A stretch of DNA of 64,000 nt from NCBI RefSeq assembly GCF_040564635.1, contig NZ_CP159837.1, positions 2,049,001-2,113,000 of the forward strand, written 5' to 3'. The stretch comes from Planktothricoides raciborskii GIHE-MW2 (GTDB taxonomy: Bacteria > Cyanobacteriota > Cyanobacteriia > Cyanobacteriales > Laspinemataceae). The translations under genes were made by a program, and so were the position numbers. Positions 19,860-28,504 of the stretch are shown piece by piece. The notes beneath the pieces were generated by a model that worked only from the letters and a program-made list of their open reading frames with translations, had not been told where the DNA came from and ran no database searches. Each line of letters opens with the position of its first letter. Position 1 is the first letter of the stretch.

Positions 19860-20040
19860 AATCCGCATACAAATCCGCATACAAATCCTCAGAAAAATCA
19901 GCATAAAACAGAGGATTTGCAGGCAGATAATGTCAGCGATCGCCTGCATGAACTAGAGGATTCTTCCGTAGGATTAATTCCTACAACAGGCAGTTATAAA
20001 AATCACCCAAATCCAGGGGAAGTGCGAGTGAGGAGGCTTT

Positions 20041-20466
20041 GTGGCGTACTGGGTCAAAATTATCTACGATCGGGAGACTTATGTGATTGATCTCGATCGG
20101 ATTGGCGCTTTTTCTGTGTCTTCTAATCACAAAATAACTTTTTGGTTACCTGATGGAGGTGTATCGATTTGCATTCATCCCCAAAGTAATGCAGAGTCAT
20201 ATCAAAAGGTATTGAATTACCTAGAAAAAATCCACCACAAAACCACTGTAAGTGCCGATTGGATTAAGTTTCATTACGACCGAGAAGAATACTTGCTCGA
20301 TCTCAACCGGATCAGCGCTTTTTCTCAAGACCCAAACACTCACAAAATCTCCTTTTGGTTGCCTGATAATGGCACAAAGATGATTTTACATCCTCATAGC
20401 AATGCGGATGCCCACGGCAAAGTCCTAGAGTATATTGAAAGAAAAACTGGCTACTATTTAAAGTAA
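20041..20466 (+). CDS. Unrecognised protein made of two tandem ~65-residue repeats
   Basis: A 141-residue protein built from an internal duplication. Residues 2-63 (WVKIIYDRETYVIDLDRIGAF, FWLPDGG, LNYLEKI) and 74-135 (WIKFHYDREEYLLDLNRISAF, FWLPDNG, LEYIER) align closely. Each unit is predicted as strand-rich with a terminal helix; conserved W, YDRE, D-L-R-I and FWLPD mark it. I know no function for it. The start is GTG 20041 with AGGAGG five bases upstream, a strong site. It follows pyrG by 181 bp in the same direction and ends before a hairpin at 20481. Confidence 0.8.
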   Translation: MAYWVKIIYDRETYVIDLDRIGAFSVSSNHKITFWLPDGGVSICIHPQSNAESYQKVLNYLEKIHHKTTVSADWIKFHYDREEYLLDLNRISAFSQDPNTHKISFWLPDNGTKMILHPHSNADAHGKVLEYIERKTGYYLK

Positions 20467-20480
20467 AAAATTTCCTATAG

Positions 20481-20503
20481 GGGCGGGCTTAAAACCCGCC
20501 TTT
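20481..20503 (+). terminator. Rho-independent terminator-like hairpin
   Basis: GGCGGG at 20482-20487 pairs with CCCGCC at 20495-20500 around CTTAAAA, followed by TTTGTGT. It lies 15 bases after the stop of the tandem-repeat protein. Confidence 0.6.
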
Positions 20504-20863
20504 GTGTCCCTCTGTGTCTTTGTGGTGCAAATCTTCTCCTTTTCTCCCATAAATATGCTTAACCAACTCCTGGCAAATTAACCGCCAAAAGAACCCCCAA
20601 ATTAGTAACACCAAAATTAGCCAACTAATCCCGATACCTCACCGGGACTTACACCGTTTACCCTTAGAGGCTTACCCTTAGAGGCATCGTTTCTCAAGTA
20701 TTGGCAGGAATCTTGGCAGGAATCTTGGCAGAAAAATATCGCCATGACTCGTTTACCGAGGGCTGCTTTTGGCTGGAAAAATAGCCGGTAAAATAGCCGG
20801 TAAAATAGCCGGTAAAATAGCCGGTAAAATAGCCGGTAAACTAATCAAATCACTCCGACTAAT
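20504..20863. other. Gap with a 12-bp tandem repeat
   Basis: No credible gene. At 20778-20837 the 12-mer AAAATAGCCGGT is repeated five times without error. The region before it may be further decayed sequence of the CHAT gene that follows, but no convincing peptide match was found. Confidence 0.6.
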
Positions 20864-21619
20864 TTGCTCATAGTGGCTTATGCTGCCCATAGGGTCGAAT
20901 TAACACCACTGCCATATTCCCAAACCGCAGCCACGGCGATTAAGTCAATTTGGGGAAAATCCGCGCATAAAGTTAGGAATTTGGTTAGTATTCATGCTAC
21001 TAAAGCTAAGATTAAAGCTAAGATTAAAGCTAACATTAATAATCACCTGGTTCAAGGATAAAGTGAAGGCAACAATCTCGAAATATCTCAATCCCAAATA
21101 TTTCACTTTAGCGGTGATGCTAGTTATAACCAAGAAAAGCCCAACTTATCCGGCTTATTTCTAGCCAGATAAGTTAACGGCGGGATAAATCGCCAACTTA
21201 TGCTTAAATTCCTATTCCCTTGCCTATATCAATGCCTGCGAAACTGCCATGACCAAGATGACAGCTATGGAAACCGAATATGTAGGTTTAGCCAGTGCTT
21301 TTTTGCAGGCTGGAGTTTCTCAGGTGATTTCTTCTTTATGGCCAGTCAACGATGAAGCGGCTGGTTTATTGGCGATTAAATTTTATCAAGCTTATCTCGC
21401 GGTTGAACCGGCAGTTATTGCCTTAAACCAAGCAAAAACTTGGCTAAAGACGGCAAGGCAGACATTACTCAGGTTTATGAATAATTATTAAAAAATGCTA
21501 CCCCCAGTGATGCGAGTATTTTAGAAAAAGCTAAGTCTAGAAGTGAGAAGGAAAATCCCGAATATATTCCTTTTAGGGATGCTTATTTTTGGGCTGGGGT
21601 GGTGATTTCCGGGCAATGA
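20864..21619 (+). pseudogene. Decayed CHAT-domain gene
   Basis: Fragments in different frames follow the order of a CHAT domain: VELTPLPYSQTAATAI (about 20897) matches the linker before the fold. FHFSGDASYN with LSGLF (about 21102) is the region that should hold the catalytic His, which is lost. NACETAMTK with YVGLASAFLQAGVSQVISSL (about 21228-21345) is the Cys-containing core. FRDAYFWAGVVISGQ and a stop (21574-21619) are the normal C terminus. Stops and frameshifts separate these pieces, so the gene is dead. It differs in sequence type (ACET class) from the intact CHAT gene at 1-3462 and is not a copy of it. Confidence 0.8.
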
Positions 21620-21637
21620 TAACTTGTCTATGTTTCC

Positions 21638-21760
21638 CTCTGTGTCTTTGTGGTAAAAAAATAATCACCACAGAGACACAGAGAAACACAGAGAAACACA
21701 GAGAATAGAGGAAAGCAATATAAAATAGGCAATATAGGCAATATAGGCAATATAGGCAAT
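21638..21760. repeat. Inverted ACCACAGAGACACAGAG repeat plus 9-bp tandem repeat
   Basis: CTCTGTGTCTTTGTGGT at 21638-21654 faces ACCACAGAGACACAGAG at 21667-21683, followed by further GAGAAACACA units. ATAGGCAAT is then repeated four times at 21725-21760. Related segments occur at about 9712, 20507, 22067-22190, 46240 and 50881, identifying a dispersed intergenic repeat. Confidence 0.75.
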
Positions 21761-21785
21761 ACATATAAAATAGATGAGGAAAGCA

Positions 21786-22064
21786 GTGCAAATCACTTTA
21801 GAAATTTCTGATGAGGCGATCGCCCAAGCAAGTCAATTAAGTGATGCTGACTGGTTCAGAGAAATTGCGATCGCGCAGCGTCTCGGAACGAGAATCGCGC
21901 TATTTCAAAAAGAACTGATTACCCTAGGTCGAGGCAGCAAAATTGCTAGAATGCATCCCATTGAATTCCAGCAGCTTTTAGCGAGTCGAGGCATTTGTAT
22001 TCATTATGATATGGAAGAATTTGAAGAAGATATTCAGCATTTGCGCGATCGAGGTTGGCTATGA
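21786..22064 (+). CDS. UPF0175 family protein (antitoxin-like), orphan
   Basis: About 92 residues of the UPF0175 family, small DNA-binding proteins usually encoded just upstream of a DUF3368 PIN toxin. Visible family signs are DWFREIAIAQRLGTRIALFQKELITLGRGSKIA followed by FQQLLASRGICIHYDMEEFEEDI. The GTG at 21786 has GAGGA at 21776-21780 as ribosome site; an ATG at 21774 is the alternative and would add four residues. The expected toxin is missing: after the stop, the overlapping ATGATTGTC looks like a toxin start (family form MIVVSDTS) but runs at once into dispersed-repeat sequence. Confidence 0.8.
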   Translation: MQITLEISDEAIAQASQLSDADWFREIAIAQRLGTRIALFQKELITLGRGSKIARMHPIEFQQLLASRGICIHYDMEEFEEDIQHLRDRGWL

Positions 22065-22200
22065 TTGTCTTTGTGTTGCTTTGTGTCTTTGTGGTGATTA
22101 TTTTTGAACCACAGAGACACAGAGAAACACTAGGAATACGGCATAGCCTTGTCTCTGTGTTTCTTTGTGTCTTTGTGGTAAAAATAATCACCACTTTGGT
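22065..22200. repeat. Dispersed repeat cluster replacing a toxin gene
   Basis: Alternating CTTTGTGTCTTTGTGGT and ACCACAGAGACACAGAGA units occupy the place where the DUF3368-type toxin partner of the UPF0175 protein would be expected. Only the ATGATTGTC start-like bases remain. Confidence 0.65.
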
Positions 22201-22310
22201 TGGGCTTACGTGGTGGCGATTAAATCGCAAATAAAAATAAGAAAACGAAGTTTTTTAGTTATATTATAAGTTATATTAACTATAACTATTAACCATAAAA
22301 AATTAACCAT

Positions 22311-22341
22311 AAAAAAACCCGGTTATTTGACTAACCGGGTT
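22311..22341 (-). terminator. Intrinsic terminator of acs
   Basis: Read on the minus strand, AACCCGGTT (22341-22333) pairs with AACCGGGTT (22324-22316) around eight bases and runs into a T tract (22317-22311). It lies 46 bases after the acs stop. Confidence 0.85.
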
Positions 22342-22386
22342 GATTTAAGACATCTATTTAATTATCGGTTGCTGAACTTATGCCAC

Positions 22387-24357
22387 TTATGCTTCACTGC
22401 GTAATTTATCCAGAACGCCACGGTCTTCCAGGGTAGAAGTATCCCCAGCGACTTCTTGACCGGCGGCCAAATTCCGTAATAAGCGCCGCATAATTTTCCC
22501 AGAACGAGTCTTGGGCAAAGCGTCACAGAATTTAATTTCCGACGGACGGGCGAGGGCGCCGATTTCATTCACCACATGGTCTTTGAGTTCTTTTTCCAAC
22601 TCCTCGCTGGGGTCGTAGCTGCCTTCCAGGGTGACAAAGGCGACAATTTCTTCTCCTTTGATATCGCTGGGTTTGCCGACTACTGCGGCTTCGGCAACGG
22701 ATTCGTGAGACACTAGGGCCGATTCGATTTCCATTGTGCCCAAACGGTGTCCGGCAACACTAATTACATCGTCTACGCGACCCATGACCCAGAAGTAACT
22801 ATCGGGGTCTTGACGGGCACCATCTCCGGCAAAGTAAACGGATTGGCCATCGATGGGGGCGATTGGATCCCAGTAGGTACTGCGGAAGCGTTCCGGGTTG
22901 CCGTAAACATTACGAATCATGCTGGGCCAAGGATGCTTGATGACTAAATAGCCGCCTTGGTTGGCACCCACGGAATTGCCGTCTAAATCCACCACGTCAG
23001 CGATAATGCCGGGGAAGGGCAGGGTGGCTGAACCGGGTTTTGTGGGAGTGGCGCCGGGTAAGGGGGTAATCATAATCCCGCCAGTTTCGGTTTGCCACCA
23101 GGTATCCACGATCGCACATTTTTCGCCGCCAATCACCCGGTGATACCACATCCAAGCGGCTGGGTTAATCGGTTCGCCGACGGTGCCGAGTAACCGTAAA
23201 GAGGATAAGTCTCGAGCTTTGGGCAGGTGTTCGCCCATTTTCATAAATAGCCGAATGGCGGTGGGGGCGGTGTAGAAAATGGTGACGCGATATTTTTGCA
23301 CCACATCCCAAAAACAACCGGGGTTGGAAGGACGCGGCGCCCCTTCATACATGAGGGTTGTCGCCCCGTTGGACAATGGGCCATAGACAATATAGCTATG
23401 TCCGGTAATCCAGCCTACGTCAGCGGTACACCAGTAAATATCGTTTTCTTGCAGGTCAAAGATCCACTTGGTGGTGATATGGGTATAGAGGTTGTAACCG
23501 CCCGTGGTATGGACGACCCCTTTGGGTTTGCCCGTTGTCCCGGAGGTGTAGAGAATGAAGAGCATATCTTCACTATCCATTGGTTCTGCGGGACAATCAT
23601 CGCTAACCTGGGTTTTCAGTTCATGCCACCAATGGTCGCGATCGCCTTCCATGTGGACTTCTTGCCCGGTGCGCTCCACCACCAGGACGTGCTTCAGGGT
23701 GGGGACGGCGTTATCAGCGATCGCCTTATCCACTTGTTCTTTCAACGGCACAATCAGATCCTTGCGCCAGCCACCATCAGCAGTAATCACCAATTTTGCT
23801 TGGGCATCTTCCAGACGACTGTGCAAAGCTTCGGCGCTGAATCCGCCAAATACCACCGTATGAGGCGCCCCGATTCGCGCACAAGCTAACATGGCGATCG
23901 CCGCTTCGGGAATCATCGGCATATAAATGCCCACACGGTCGCCTTTGCCCACCCCCAAATGTTTCAGGGCATTAGCCATCAGGCAAACTTCCCGATGCAA
24001 TTCGCGATAAGTAAAAGTGAGAGAATCTCCCGGTTCTCCTTCCCAAATCAACGCCGGTTTATCAGCCCGTCCATTAGTCAAATGGCGATCGAGACAATTG
24101 TAGGAAATATTCAACTTGCCACCCACAAACCATTTGGCAAAAGGGGGCTGCCAGTCTAACACCTTGTCCCATTTTTCAAACCAGTGCAACTCTTTTTCTG
24201 CTAAATCAGCCCAAAATTTTTCTGGGTCAGCTTTGGCTTGGTCGTAAATCCGGTGATAGTCTTCCAGGCTTTTAATATGAGCGTTTTTTGAGAGTTCAAC
24301 CGGGGGATGAAATAAACGCTCTTCGTGTAGAACCGATTCAATCGCTGTTTCAGTCAT
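22387..24357 (-). CDS. acs: Acetyl-CoA synthetase (AMP-forming)
   Basis: This 656-residue enzyme activates acetate to acetyl-CoA through acetyl-AMP and scavenges acetate. The adenylate-forming P-loop reads [19 protein letters not shown]; the A5-type WWQTETGG and the hinge/A8 segment [21 protein letters not shown] are present. The C-terminal [11 protein letters not shown] carries the catalytic lysine that is acetylated for control in this family. Length fits the normal 640-660. The start at 24357 ([13 protein letters not shown]) fits homologues. The gene is monocistronic, with a long intergenic region upstream and its own terminator downstream. Confidence 0.97.
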   Translation of the reverse strand: MTETAIESVLHEERLFHPPVELSKNAHIKSLEDYHRIYDQAKADPEKFWADLAEKELHWFEKWDKVLDWQPPFAKWFVGGKLNISYNCLDRHLTNGRADKPALIWEGEPGDSLTFTYRELHREVCLMANALKHLGVGKGDRVGIYMPMIPEAAIAMLACARIGAPHTVVFGGFSAEALHSRLEDAQAKLVITADGGWRKDLIVPLKEQVDKAIADNAVPTLKHVLVVERTGQEVHMEGDRDHWWHELKTQVSDDCPAEPMDSEDMLFILYTSGTTGKPKGVVHTTGGYNLYTHITTKWIFDLQENDIYWCTADVGWITGHSYIVYGPLSNGATTLMYEGAPRPSNPGCFWDVVQKYRVTIFYTAPTAIRLFMKMGEHLPKARDLSSLRLLGTVGEPINPAAWMWYHRVIGGEKCAIVDTWWQTETGGIMITPLPGATPTKPGSATLPFPGIIADVVDLDGNSVGANQGGYLVIKHPWPSMIRNVYGNPERFRSTYWDPIAPIDGQSVYFAGDGARQDPDSYFWVMGRVDDVISVAGHRLGTMEIESALVSHESVAEAAVVGKPSDIKGEEIVAFVTLEGSYDPSEELEKELKDHVVNEIGALARPSEIKFCDALPKTRSGKIMRRLLRNLAAGQEVAGDTSTLEDRGVLDKLRSEA

Positions 24358-25171
24358 TTTGCTTTATTTAACTAACGTTAACTAACCTTTAAAAACTTAA
24401 CAGATGGCTCAATTTTTTAATCAAAATCTTTAGCCAAGATTTTGATGACAATTTTCTCAGCTTATTTCTGAGCTTGTGGAGGCATCATCTATATCTATGA
24501 AGAAATTTTGACAAATCAGTGATATGCTGGCCTAGGTTTTGCGTTTTGCTTGATTTTTGCTCCTCCGTCCTGATTTCCGAGAAAATTTATTGTTCTATTA
24601 TACTTAACTTGCTCAATTTTGTCGAGTATTATGAATTTTTATTAATTTACAAATTAATTTACAAAACTTAATATTATCCCAGAAAACGAGCAGTTTTATG
24701 GGCAAAAATCCCCATCGGATCTTAGATAAATTTAAATAAAATCTAAAATAGACCTCTGGCAAAATAACGAATCGATCCCTCCCAACCCATCTTAAAAGCG
24801 CCACTCGGCTTTTTATAATTTTGCATTTCTATTAGATAATTGGTGGATTATGGTAAAATAATGGTCGAGATTACCCAATTATTAAATATTTAAATGTTTA
24901 AAATGAATTCAGCGGTCAGTCCGGGCTTTTACCGCGAAAAGCCGATGAACATTGTCTTAACTTATTCTTATCATCAAATAAAATGATGCAAGAATCATCT
25001 TTAATTACCTGAATATTATCAGCATATATTTGTACCTTATTGTATCTGATTAGCCTGAAAAAAATTAGATTAGCCAATAATTCTCACGCAAAAGAAAAAG
25101 ACAAAATGTTAAAGATGTTAAAGATGTTAAAGATGTTAAATTTGAAGAAATTGTGAAATCAGTGTAACTTC
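24358..25171. other. 814-bp divergent intergenic region
   Basis: It separates leftward acs from the rightward HlyD-like gene. It is AT-rich, and I see no convincing gene or RNA. A short leftward frame at 24613-24804 lacks family resemblance. Just before the adaptor gene, GATGTTAAA is repeated about four times (25106-25141). Promoters for both flanking genes should lie here. Confidence 0.5.
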
Positions 25172-26932
25172 ATGGATACTCGTCATTCTTACCTGGCCAC
25201 AGAGATAACCAACCCGGAGGGAGAGGCGATCGCCGAATCCGAACTGCCTGACATTTCGCCATCGGCAGAGAATTCCTCATCACCTGCATCCAATAAAAAG
25301 CCTCGGTCTTCGAGAAAAAAATCCCCCAAGTCACCCTTAAAGGGGATGATTCTAGGAATCATACTGTTGACTGGTGCAGGGGCAGGCGGATGGTATTGGT
25401 GGCCGACTCTGACTCAGACTACCCAACCGGCGCAAGGTCAAGGGGGTGGCGCCCGGGCTATTTCCGTCAGAATTGCCTCAGTAGAATTAACCACTTTGGA
25501 AGAAAGCAGTGAAATTGTGGGGAATTTGGCAGCGGAAGAGGCGGTGAGTATCCAGTCCGAGGTGGATGGTCGGCTGATCGAGATTTATGTCAGACCGGGC
25601 GATCGCGTTTCTCCAGGGATGACGATCGCCCGTTTGGACAGTCGAGAAGCAGAAATTCAGCTACGACAAGGGCAAGCCAACTTAATTAGCGCCCAAGCCC
25701 GGTTAGCCGAATTACAAGCAGGCCCGCGCATTGAAGAAATTGCCCAAGCCAGGGCGCGTTTGAGTCAATCGACAGCGCGGTTGGCGGAGTTGGAAGCGGG
25801 CAACCGTGCGGAAGACATTGCCCAAGCCAGGGCGCGATTAAAGCAAGCGGAAACCAGACTTCAAGCCTTGAGTGGTGGGGGCAGCCGAAGTCAAGAAATT
25901 GCTCAAGCGGAAGCCCAAATTGCTGATGCAGCAGCGCGGCTGGATCTGAGCGCCCAACGAGTCAGACGTAATGAGGAGTTACTCAATGAAGGTGCCATTT
26001 CCCGCGATCGCTTTGATGAAGTGGTGGCCGAAAACCGTCGCGCCGAAGCTGCCCTGGAAGAAGCCAAACAACGCTTAGAAGAACTCAAAGAAAGTAAAAG
26101 GGAAGACCGCCAAGCGGCGGAAGCGGCGGTAGTTGAAGCCACCCAAGCCTTAGCCAGAGAGGAACGAGGGCCACGGGTTGAAACCATTGCCGCCGCCGAA
26201 GCGGAAGTGGAAGAACGATTGCAAGAGCTCAGACGATTAGAAAATGGCACTCGTCCTGAAGAAATTGCCGCCGCCGAAGCGGAAGTAGCCCAAGTACAAG
26301 CCCAAAATAGAGCCTTAGAAGTGGCGATCGAAGATACGCGAGTGATTGCCCCATTTTCTGGGATAGTTGGGGATGTGCCGGTGAAAATTGGCGACTATTT
26401 AAACCGGGGCAGTGTTCTGACTACTTTAACCCAAAATGATACTTTAGATTTGCGGATACTTATTTCCATCGATCGCTTATCTGAATTGCGTTTAGGAATG
26501 CCCGTGGAGATTTACAATAGTAACAATGAATCTTTGGCCCAAGGGCGGATTAGTTTTATTTCTCCTCAAGTGAATGCTGATTCGCAAACGGTGTTAGTAA
26601 AAGCAACGTTTGATAATTCTAAGGGTCAGTTGCTTGATGGCCAATTTGTCCGGGCTAAAATTATTTGGATCCGTCGTCCTGGCGCGATCGTTGTCCCGGC
26701 TACCGCTGTGGTTTTCCAAGGAGAAGAACGGTTTATGTATGTGGTGGAACAGTCACCCCCCAATGCTGAAGGAGAAGAACCACAAATGAAGGCGAAAAAA
26801 CAGCCGGTGAAATTGGGATTTGTAGAAGGCGATCGCATTGAAATTCTGGAGGGATTAGAACCGGGAGATCAAATTATTACCTCTGGTTTACAAAGACTCT
26901 CTGATGGGGCAACAATTCGAGTCATGCGTTAG
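25172..26932 (+). CDS. HlyD/RND-type periplasmic adaptor protein
   Basis: A 586-residue membrane fusion protein. A charged cytoplasmic head of about 57 residues precedes one membrane segment (about 59-77, MILGIILLTGAGAGG). The first lipoyl half reads AEEAVSIQSEVDGRLIEIYVRPGDRV. A very long coiled-coil hairpin (about 150-395) is built of repeats such as EEIAQARARL and EEIAAAEAEV. The second lipoyl half has RVIAPFSGIVGDVPVKIGDY, then beta-barrel and membrane-proximal domains. Such proteins bridge an inner-membrane pump to TolC. The hairpin is longer than in standard RND adaptors. No pump or TolC gene is adjacent, so the partner is unlinked. The upstream GATGTTAAA repeats are unusual. Confidence 0.92.
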   Translation: MDTRHSYLATEITNPEGEAIAESELPDISPSAENSSSPASNKKPRSSRKKSPKSPLKGMILGIILLTGAGAGGWYWWPTLTQTTQPAQGQGGGARAISVRIASVELTTLEESSEIVGNLAAEEAVSIQSEVDGRLIEIYVRPGDRVSPGMTIARLDSREAEIQLRQGQANLISAQARLAELQAGPRIEEIAQARARLSQSTARLAELEAGNRAEDIAQARARLKQAETRLQALSGGGSRSQEIAQAEAQIADAAARLDLSAQRVRRNEELLNEGAISRDRFDEVVAENRRAEAALEEAKQRLEELKESKREDRQAAEAAVVEATQALAREERGPRVETIAAAEAEVEERLQELRRLENGTRPEEIAAAEAEVAQVQAQNRALEVAIEDTRVIAPFSGIVGDVPVKIGDYLNRGSVLTTLTQNDTLDLRILISIDRLSELRLGMPVEIYNSNNESLAQGRISFISPQVNADSQTVLVKATFDNSKGQLLDGQFVRAKIIWIRRPGAIVVPATAVVFQGEERFMYVVEQSPPNAEGEEPQMKAKKQPVKLGFVEGDRIEILEGLEPGDQIITSGLQRLSDGATIRVMR

Positions 26933-27086
26933 CTCGATTTGAAGTTAAACTACAGGCAGTGAAAGAGTGCTTAATCGAGTTAGACACCGATAGGGCACAG
27001 ACTTTGCTGCCCGAAATCAGCCAGAGTCTAGAAAACCAGACAAATCTTAGGAACGGGCTCTCACCAGAGGAAACAAAAATAACGAT

Positions 27087-27912
27087 ATGTCCGCAGTGAC
27101 AGATTCTCAACCAATTAAACCGAAAATTTTGATTGTCGATGATAGTCCAGATAACTTACAAGTGCTGATGCAGCTTTTGAAGGAGGACTATGCGATCGTC
27201 GCCGCGACCACCGGGGAAAAGACTCTGCAACTGGCAAAGAGAGTCCCTGTGTCAGATTTGATTCTCCTGGATGTAATGATGCCTGAAATAGACGGTATTT
27301 CGGTTTGTCGCCAAATTAAAGCTATGTCAAAATGGCAAGCTATTCCCATTATTATGGTGACAGCATTAGACTCAAAAGCAGACCTAGCCCGTTGCTTGAA
27401 TGCCGGAGCCGACGATTTTATTAGTAAACCCATCAATGCCCTAGAATTGCGATCTTTCACTCCATATTGCGGATTAAGCAACAGTATAACGAACTGCAAA
27501 CCTTGCTCAAATTGCGGGAAGATATGGTGCAAATGTTGATTCACGATTTACGCAATTCCCTGACTGGTATGTTCCTGAATTTGGAACTCCTCAGAAGTGA
27601 AGATTATCCCAAAGAAAAACGCCTATATAAAATAGATCAAATGTAAAGTGATAAAATACTAGAGGGATTAGTATATCGTTTATTACAAATTACTTTAATG
27701 GAATCTGGGAAAGGATCAAAGTAGATATTGGCGATTTAATCCAGTCTGCCGTGGTTAAATTTGAGGCGATCGCCACTGAAAGAAAACTGTTTATGATTAC
27801 TCAATTACCAGAAACATCGCCAATAAAAATATCTGTTAATCTCCCTCTGTTAGAGCGATTTATATATCGATTAACTCATCTCCAATACCATCAATTTTTA
27901 TCCCATAAATAG
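27087..27912 (+). pseudogene. Broken hybrid sensor kinase (receiver + HisKA remnant)
   Basis: Residues 1-128 form a good receiver domain: KILIVDDS, the phospho-acceptor in LILLDVMMPEIDG and the conserved lysine in FISKPI. After ELRS (about 27455) the frame shifts. The true continuation is found in another frame: ILRIKQQYNELQTLLKLREDM and the H-box MLIHDLRNSL with the phosphorylatable His. Then come a stop at 27644 and another frame change near 27718, followed by an LIQSAVVKFEAIATERKL segment and a final stop at 27912. The N, G1 and G2 boxes of the ATPase domain are missing. A truncated receiver protein (27087-27539) might still be made, as GAGG lies upstream of its ATG. Confidence 0.85.
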
Positions 27913-28504
27913 CAAAGCAATTTAGCAAATAATTAATTTTAAAAAAATTAATTATAGCAATAAGAAATACAGGTAATTTAATCCATCATATTTGTGTATG
28001 TTAATCAATTAATAGCAAAAAAAATATAACACAATAATTTTATTATAATATTCTGAATATGTTAAAAGTATAACAAATATTAAAAAACAATAAATACTTT
28101 AAATTAAACTAAAATATTTTTCAGAAAAAAAACAAATAAGCAGCGGTTTTTTTTGCAAATTTTATTCACCTGAATAAGGATGTTTAATAATTCATATTTT
28201 TGGTTTTTTGCTCAGAAAATAAACCGAGTGGCTGTGGTGGCGATCGCCACTAACTGTGGCACTAACTGTGGCATTGAGCAAATCAAACCGGACTCTCGTC
28301 CGGTTTCTCGGTCGCTTAGGCGATCGCCACCACCAACCTTTACCTGAGAAAAAAACTGGGTTTCTTCAGACAACAGTTAACTGTGGCATTGAGAAAAGCA
28401 AACTGGTTTCTTCTGTCCCTGTGGCTTTCTCATTCTACTTTGGTAGAATAGATCGATGCTTAGTCACTGGCTAAAATAGGGCTGGCGAATTCTAAGTAAA
28501 AACC
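27913..28504. promoter_or_regulatory. 592-bp region upstream of the injection-system cluster
   Basis: The first 280 bases are extremely AT-rich. Then comes a structured block: a perfect 15-bp inverted repeat (28234-28248 and 28319-28333, core GGTGGCGATCGCC) enclosing a perfect 9-bp hairpin (AAACCGGAC at 28285-28293, loop TCTC, GTCCGGTTT at 28298-28306). AACTGTGGCATTGAG occurs twice (28264 and 28380). A third small hairpin TTCTAC/GTAGAA lies at 28433-28448, 57 bases before the spike gene. This is the probable promoter and leader of the cluster. Confidence 0.5.

Noticed and set aside
22747-23889. Rightward frames inside acs (for example 23296-23889, 197 codons)
   Set aside because: They are antisense shadows of the intact acs gene with no recognisable domains.
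24613-24804. Small leftward gene upstream of acs
   Set aside because: The codons are AT-rich, with no family resemblance or ribosome site; treated as chance.
26933-27086. Coding remnant between the HlyD-like gene and the receiver (FEVKLQAVKECLIELD)
   Set aside because: The peptide looks helical and gene-like but is too short and unmatched to call.
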